A DNA stretch of 64,000 bases from Apostichopus japonicus (Eukaryota > Echinodermata > Holothuroidea > Aspidochirotida > Stichopodidae): contig NC_092569.1 in the NCBI RefSeq assembly GCF_037975245.1, positions 2,707,501-2,771,500 on the forward strand. The letters are read 5' to 3'. The position numbers were made by a program, and so were the translations under genes. Each line of letters begins with the position of its first letter. Positions within the stretch are counted from its first letter, which is position 1. Positions 57,540 to 64,000 of the stretch are shown piece after piece. The notes below the pieces were generated by a model that searched no databases, was not told where the DNA came from, and saw nothing but the letters and a program-made list of their open reading frames with translations.

Positions 57540-60185
57540 CAAACATGTTTAACTACATGTGGTTGACATACAAAAGTGGGAGCGGAGGGGGTGGGCGGGT
57601 GGGTGGATGTTGAGTGAAACAGAGCAAGAGATGTGGAGAGGTATAAGGGCGATGGGTATTTAAGAGCAATAGGTTCATTCAGTGTTGCATCACGAAACAC
57701 CATACCTCTTGTATTCATTTCATACTAATTCTGGAAAATTGCTGGAAAACTTTTCAGGGTTCAATTATACTCACATCTTTCACATTTTTGAAGTCTCTGT
57801 TATGTGCACAAATCATCACCCTAACTCTACCCCCCTACCCTTCCATACCTGCACAACATCTCCCCTTCCCCATCCCCACCCCCCTCCCAAGAGAAGAACA
57901 ATAGTACAAAAAGAAAGATAAAGTTTGCTTAATATTATTGGGTTATTGCCAAACAAAAATCTTAAAACAGGAATTGACGAGGGCATTAAAAATCCATACA
58001 AGTGGTTGACGGTAGACACAATACTGAGGGCGGTAGTCCAGTTCTCAGTTGAACAGGAACAGCTGGCAATCATTTAACTCTTTCTTTTCCCCATCTTTTT
58101 CTCCTTTGTTACTTTGGCTAAAAAGTCTAATTTTCGAGTTGAGTTTGCAAAAATCTGGTAGTTGAGAATATACTCAAGCTCTAAAGGCACGTTAAACTGT
58201 TGTTACTCCTTCACTGAATGTAAAACAAACTCGGGTATAAATTTCATCATTGTGGGACAAAATCTGTCCTGTATTAGAGCGATGAAACAGTTGAAAACCA
58301 GACGGATCTGTTCGTGAAAATGGTAACCGACTAACGTACATTTCTAAAGCCCAATATCTCCTCCAACGGAACAGAGCTCTAAGCTGTTTCCTTGGACATG
58401 GACTCGGTGGTGGGGGGGGGGGGGGGGGGTGGGTGGGGGAGGGGGTGGTTGTTTCTATTATGTCTCTATCAAAATTATCTTAGAAACATCAAAGTCCTGA
58501 GTCTACTTTTTGCCTGTTAATTAAGTGAGTAGAGATATAAGATACTCCAGCAGCTGGTATTTTTTCCACACATCAAGAGTACATATTAAAGTAAATCGCC
58601 CACCTGACCAAACATCCAAATTCCAAGTCTCCAATTTTTAAGGTTTATTGCATATATATGGCTATGAGATCACTTCACGCATCTCGTCAAACACACCACA
58701 CTGATTTTAATGATGAAAATAATAAGAATATTAATTAGATAAGTGGCAAAGATAGGAAGACCTGCTCACAAATTCCACCCGTACTCTGTATAATTCTTCA
58801 ACTTCCATCCTCCATAAATAAAAATTGTAAATTTTCCTGTCCCATTCAGTTAAATCATCTTTTCTGTGATGCATAGAACCCTTACATTCCAACTATCAAA
58901 AAACAAAATACTCTAAAATTCCATAAAAAAAATAAAAAAATACAATTTTAAGAAAGAGAGCATTGATTCTTCCAATTTTGAAGAGTAAATGTCCGTAAAA
59001 ATATTACCGGAGACAAACAAAAAAGGAAGAATCGCCGCGATCTGAAATCGTAGCCTACTTTCCCCGGCCTGTGATTGATACATAATGCGGCCGTATTTTG
59101 ACAAGTGTCGGTGACTCATTTTCTTCAATGTCTCCAATAATACGATCATTATCATTCACTCTTACAACCGGCAAAACTTAAGTCTTTCGACAACAATACA
59201 GCCAGAGATAATCTTACAACTTTTTGCCAAAAAATCATCCCGGATAATTGGTCGGGAGTTTAATCTCGACCCGGTTATCGACGACGACGAGGGGAAATAT
59301 GTGCCATAAATACATGTTAATGTGCTAATCATGTCGGTAGTAGCAGATGAACATGTGACAATTGTCACAGTGTGGATGCTATGGCAGGTTTTTATCATTT
59401 GAAGAGGAACACCTGCTCTTTTGGCTATACCGTATCTTTCCTCCGGTTAGCTACTTTTGTAAGCGAGGCATATCTCCGCTGATTGGATACACACCCCAAA
59501 CAAGGTAATTACCGTGTCATCTTTCATTAAACATGACGATGCAGATGATAACTCCACATTAAGATGAGAGCTCAGATATCTAAACGCAGTATTGAAAACG
59601 ATGATACCCCGTACCATCATATTGCACGGGAGCAGTGATAACATTTTAGGATAACCGTACGTACCTGCATCAAATTTCTCTTGAGATTGTGCAATTATCT
59701 TTTTGGTTTTTACTCGGTTTTTGTCTTTGAAAAGTACAGTACATGCACTAGCTCCTCTTGAGTACAATTGTTTATGCTTGAAGGAGTCGCTCTTTTACAA
59801 GAACATAGACTTTTCCTTCAGTTGGCTGGTTAAAAACTTTCACCAATTATTTTGTCTTCTTTTTTTCTATACCCCTCCCCCTCCCCCTCCCCTTCATTAA
59901 ATTCAAGTATCTAGCTTTAAGGTAAAATGCTACAAAGTTACAGTTCACACGATACCCCTGTAAACCCAATACAATGTCCTTTCTTGGATCAATAGTAACA
60001 TTTTGTATCGGGGGGGGGGCCAAAAATTGCATGGATACTTTAACTGTCAACTATTATTTCATTACATTTAATATTTAATATTTAATTCTGTCAATTTGAG
60101 TTTCAATGAAGAAGACTGTGAGCACCAAATGATAAGTTTCTAAAATAGAAGATACATTCATTCATTCTTAATTACTGCTGCACAA
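57540..60185. other. non-coding stretch with G-rich tracts
   Basis: An 18-G run within a G-rich tract (58406-58451; homopolymer 58412-58429) is the most extreme in the window. Unique CpG-bearing sequence at 59030-59300 includes an imperfect inverted repeat around 'ggtcggga' and 'tctcgacc' (59250-59272). A 106-codon minus-strand frame (59447-59767) is unrecognised. Confidence 0.5.
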
Positions 60186-60200
60186 AATAAGGATTGCAAG

Positions 60201-60298
60201 GACCCAGGTGGATTGGACAAGGTGGACCATGGACAAAGTGGACCGGGGACAAGGTGGACTGGGGAGACAAGGTAAACCAGGGACCAGGTAAATCAGGT
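60201..60298 (+). repeat. 16-bp degenerate minisatellite
   Basis: About six units of GACCGGGGACAAGGTG or close variants occur, for example 60225-60240 and 60241-60256, decaying towards 60298. Local frames give Gly/Trp/Asp/Lys repeats that I take to be incidental. Confidence 0.75.
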
Positions 60299-60439
60299 AG
60301 AAGGAGAATTGTCTTCCATTTTCCCCCCCTTGTAGAGTTTCCTACCAAACTTCCCTCTCATATGCACCTACCTCACTGGCATTATAAGCATTTCAAGAAA
60401 TCCCTCCAATACTCATTACTGGGGTTAAAGCCGGCGCGA

Positions 60440-60580
60440 CTTTATACTTGATATCGGCATAGACCTCGACAAACCGACATCCACGCAAAGTGCGGCATGA
60501 AGCCGCCCACAGTGATCACAACGTAAGTTCTGGTGATGGTTAAGCGAGACGTTAAACCTAGATGATTCATGATAACACAT
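60440..60580. other. CpG-bearing patch, possible old interspersed repeat
   Basis: The minus strand reads 'ggtttaacgtctcgctt' (60558-60542) and is richer in CpG than its flanks. Similar 'gtttaacgtc' phrases occur in interspersed repeats of marine invertebrates as I remember them, but no ends or duplications are visible. A 77-codon minus-strand frame (60442-60675) crosses it with a hydrophobic stretch and no recognised family. Confidence 0.2.
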
Positions 60581-60599
60581 CCCAAAAAAACGATCAAAA

Positions 60600-63500
60600 A
60601 AACTGTACCAGTAAATGTCACAGTACTACATAAAGGATCGCCATGTCGAGACTCCTTCAAAACAGAATCTCGCATGCCGTAAAGACAAGCTGCTGTATGT
60701 GGATGTATTTACTAAAGTATTTGTGAGCACACATTGAAAGGTAAAGGGTCTTCACTTTTTGGACTACATACCAAACTAAGTTCCCACATAGACACAAACC
60801 TGTTATGTGTTCGGGTCATACCAGATGACAATGTCTCTACAAATTAAACAGTTGGCCCGACAAACGTCGATCACGCATATACACGAGAAAGGCTCCCTCT
60901 ATATTGAAATGGCATCGTAAATTATCCTAATAACCACAAACATTCTTGAAGCAACTTTTTGAGGTTGGTCAAAATGTCTACCATATACCATCTTGCTATA
61001 CTTGAAACCCCAAAATAATGCAATTTACTTCATGTGATTCACCACACAAGTTTTTTATTTCAAACAGTGATTGAAAATTTGGCCTTGTTATGTCACTTTA
61101 CTCATTTTTATTAGATTTTAAATAACATTTTTCAAAAACTAAGGAGTTTAACCTTCAAATGTTTCAGTTTTCAGTTTTATCTTCTTTTTATTTGCTCCAA
61201 AAGAATAAGCAGATTTTATCACATCCATAAAAATATCCTACAATAATTCTATGCTTTCTCAAATCAAAGTTATCGACGTTTGCTGAGATGAATGCCCAAA
61301 CCCCCTCACCCATCCCCTCCCCACCCCCCCTCAAACACAAATGCTGCTTTAATCCCCACCGGTGTCATCTTCGGACATCTTCAACTCTACGACCCACCGA
61401 ATTAAGTGACCCTTAAAGGGAGTGACGACGAGTTATCGTTCGACTGCGCTCCGAACCAAGACAGAAGTTGAGACCAGCCAAGCGACCAGAGATAATGATA
61501 AATGTAAATGAAGGCAGTAAAATAATATAAACACAATGTACATATATATATTTATATATATATCATAAAGCTATCAACACGAGTTTGGACTGTATTTCTG
61601 TGACTTAATGGGTCTGGTTATCCGATACTCCGCAGTCCTTGCACAAGTCACGGAGATCAATCACATGGTTATTTAAGACCGCGGTCTTGTCAAAAACTGA
61701 GCGGACGAATAAAGCGGTGCCAAAGAGAGTACGTCTGCAGATAATATTACTCTCTTCTTTTTTATTTTTTTTTTTGTCTTTTATTCTTGTTTTGTCATTT
61801 TCCTCATAGTGATTTCTATCTTTCTTACTTTCTTCATATTTCTTTTCGTCCAGTCATTTTCATCTTCGAAGACCCCGGAATGGCTCAAGAACTTTGTAAA
61901 TTAACCATGTGACTTTTCACGGTACACTGCCTTAATATAACCTTTCTCAAACGGACTAGGATCAAGAAACCGAAGAAAAAAGAACATCAACTTTGATATC
62001 TTTACAAGAAGAAATCTAAATGATGAGGGGAGTTTAATAAATGAAGGTCATTTGTGGTCAACATCTAGGTATCTGACCTAAGGATGAGATCAACAATTTT
62101 ATAGATTCTTGACAGCCAATGAAAGGATTTCAACTTCATACAAAACAAAAAGGACAAAATGTTTAACAAGGGACACGTAATCAGTCTTGAAGGTGAAAGA
62201 TGGATGGATGCAAACTTGTGATCAAAATTAAAGAAGAAAAAGAAGAAGAATATCAGTAATAATTGTAAAGTTGTTGCAATGTCCTAATTTCTGTCCTGGC
62301 TCTCTTCCCCTGATTTGTAATTATTTTAAGTACGCAGGAGATTTAAGTTTAACAAAATAGCGACAAGTGAGTAAGACTAGTTTGAAAATGGACGATACAT
62401 TACCGACTACAAGTATAGAGAAAACCTTAAAAAAATAAGAAATATTAAAGAATATTGTCTCAAAACTTGACAAATCACAGAAAGGCGTACGTCCACAATT
62501 ATTGTCCTTATTTCCAATTTTCGCCCCGGACAAGGATTTCAATGGGACTGGAGATGGGATAGGTGCATGGAGGGGGAGGGAAAGGGAAAGGAGGGGGTGG
62601 GGGTGGGGTGTAACCATTGCTAATCCTAATCCTACCCATCTCTTATCCTATGCTAATGCTGAAACTCTATCAAACAGCAGATCCTTAAAAAAAAAATATA
62701 TCCATTAGTTGATTTGTAACTGCAATTCACGCAACTGATCTTAACAGAGTAGTAGACACCATTATGCTTCGCCTTATTCCAACCAGGCCCTGCCAGTTGC
62801 AAAATCATCTGATCTTTGAGGTTCCTCACATGCCTTCGATCCTGCCCATAAGCCTGATCTTTTTATTCATCTCATCAAGAGATTTTAAGATTTTGTCTGT
62901 CTTCATCTGAGTAAAGGCAACGAGGTCTTTGACGATAAAAAATATATACTGTATATATAAAAAAAAAAACAAAGACTTTAAGAAGGTTTTAATTGGTGAT
63001 ACCTCAAATCAAGAGCATTTCACTCAAATTTTGCAAAGGTCAAAGAGGCTGTGGGGGGGAGGTTACAGGGGGTGAAGGAGGGGTGCAATCCATGGTCGTA
63101 CTATACTGGGGCTTTCCTTATAGCACATAGTACAGTAGACAACATAATTAGATGATAATTCCCATGAGTAATGTTGAGTGTATCAATGGGCAGTTTCGTT
63201 GCCAGGAGGGTCAGTCAGTGCATAGTCAAACGGTATTGCTGATAAATTATCCTTATAGAGTAAACAATGCCACCTTCCACCCCAATTCTAATATGCAAAC
63301 TTACGTAGACTGCTAGACCTAGGGAATATACATCTCTCGATCTTTAATAGTACAATAACATGCTGTCAGACCAAAAACTGCTTTCCAAATGAACACAACT
63401 ATTTCAAAGTGCATTTGTGTTTTGTTTTTTTTTCCTTCCATGCTAAAGTTGCACCAACTGGTACCTACAGTACAGAGATGGGGGGTCTGTAACACTTGTT

Positions 63501-64000
63501 GCTATGGTAATGGAATTACAGCGAGTCATCCAACAAATTACTAGGGGGCACACAGAAACGTTCAAAGTACATCCCGATAACTGCTCAAAAATATTTTGCA
63601 AAAAACCACTTCGTCTAAATCCAGATGGGCATTAACTACCTTGTCGTGCCCAGTGGAAATCACTTTCCCGCGTAGGCCGAAACCTTGAAACTAAATTTAT
63701 ATCGACAAATCCTTTTCTGATATTCCCGCATGTCTAAGCTTCTAAGCCTGACTGACGGTCTGTAACTGCTTGACTTAAGAGTGACGATGTCCAGTACGCA
63801 GCTGACCAGCCTAGAAGTAATGACCAGAGACCCCAACGGAAAAAACCAATAGAGAATCTCCCACCTACCCCCCTCCCCACCCCCCAACCAATTATAATTT
63901 GAGTTATTGTGCAACCTAAACAGCCTGTAAATTGAAGCAACGTTTCATGGTCCGTAAGAACTATCTGTAATCTATCAGCCTAGGTGGGTTTAGTTTTGAA
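60600..64000. other. non-coding, little recognised
   Basis: AT-rich unique DNA with a TA run at 61541-61563, a G-rich tract with quadruplex potential (62564-62611) and a C-rich patch (63864-63886). CpG-bearing patches lie at 61410-61480 and 61600-61735; the latter holds a 14-bp palindrome. Frames of up to 98 codons are unrecognised. Confidence 0.55.
61675..61688. repeat. 14-bp perfect palindrome
   Basis: AAGACCGCGGTCTT is its own reverse complement with no spacer. Its G+C-rich centre is unusual in this AT-rich DNA, and it sits within a CpG-bearing patch (about 61600-61735). Confidence 0.6.

Noticed and set aside
60194-60451. Gly/Trp/Asp/Lys repeat ORF
   Set aside because: It reads through a 16-bp minisatellite whose unit is not a multiple of three, so the repeats are incidental.

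Overview
The window looks like non-coding nuclear DNA from an animal, most likely a marine invertebrate deuterostome such as an echinoderm. That assignment is an inference from texture, not from a diagnostic gene. The sequence is visibly A+T-rich. It is full of long homopolymers (A/T runs, and unusually many G or C runs of 9-18 bases), AT and tetranucleotide microsatellites, and several minisatellites. No reading frame exceeds about 141 codons, and none of the translated frames resembles a protein family I know. I see no operon structure, tRNA, rRNA, snRNA or CRISPR array. It reads as an intergenic desert or a set of large introns, and a few exon-like or promoter-like stretches are reported only as weak candidates.

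Layout. 1-8 kb: unique AT-rich DNA with a perfect nuclear-receptor DR1 site and a 15-bp perfect inverted repeat near 2.2-2.4 kb, and a 57-bp tandem duplication at 3.3 kb. 9-17 kb: a (TAAA)n tract, a diverged roughly 230-bp tandem duplication (11.0-11.4 kb), a five-copy 75-bp minisatellite with alternating copy types (12.5-12.8 kb), a retroelement-end relic (14.2 kb), and a compound minisatellite (15 exact-length 32-bp units, then a degenerate ~29-bp array; 15.4-16.3 kb). 19-25 kb: a G+C-richer island (19.5 kb), a TATA/initiator-like candidate promoter with a small ORF (22.0-22.4 kb), a tRNA-derived SINE relic on the minus strand (23.9-24.25 kb) and a 16-bp tandem repeat (24.3 kb). 25-34 kb: a long AT microsatellite, a second diverged hairpin relic of the same retroelement family (26.9 kb), a palindrome cluster (29 kb), a possible regulatory island (31 kb), a 62-nt pre-miRNA-like hairpin (32.64 kb) and (TTTA)12. 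36.8-39.5 kb: a palindrome-rich candidate regulatory element or promoter, and a purine/pyrimidine inverted pair. 40-46 kb: a smear of a repeated 'caatgctt' word, 47-bp and 20-bp minisatellites, and a CpG-rich patch. 50-57 kb: the best-preserved mobile element (a short insertion with 51-bp inverted terminal repeats, a 15-bp target duplication and a hammerhead-like motif, Penelope-like), a LINE 3' tail (51.6 kb), an exon-like segment (53.8 kb), and a second LINE 3' end carrying the C-terminal KTHLF-type ORF2 remnant (57.0 kb). 58-64 kb: G-rich tracts, a small minisatellite and unique DNA with a 14-bp perfect palindrome.

No genes can be shown to work together. The structured content is mobile-element debris, tandem repeats and a handful of possible cis-regulatory islands.
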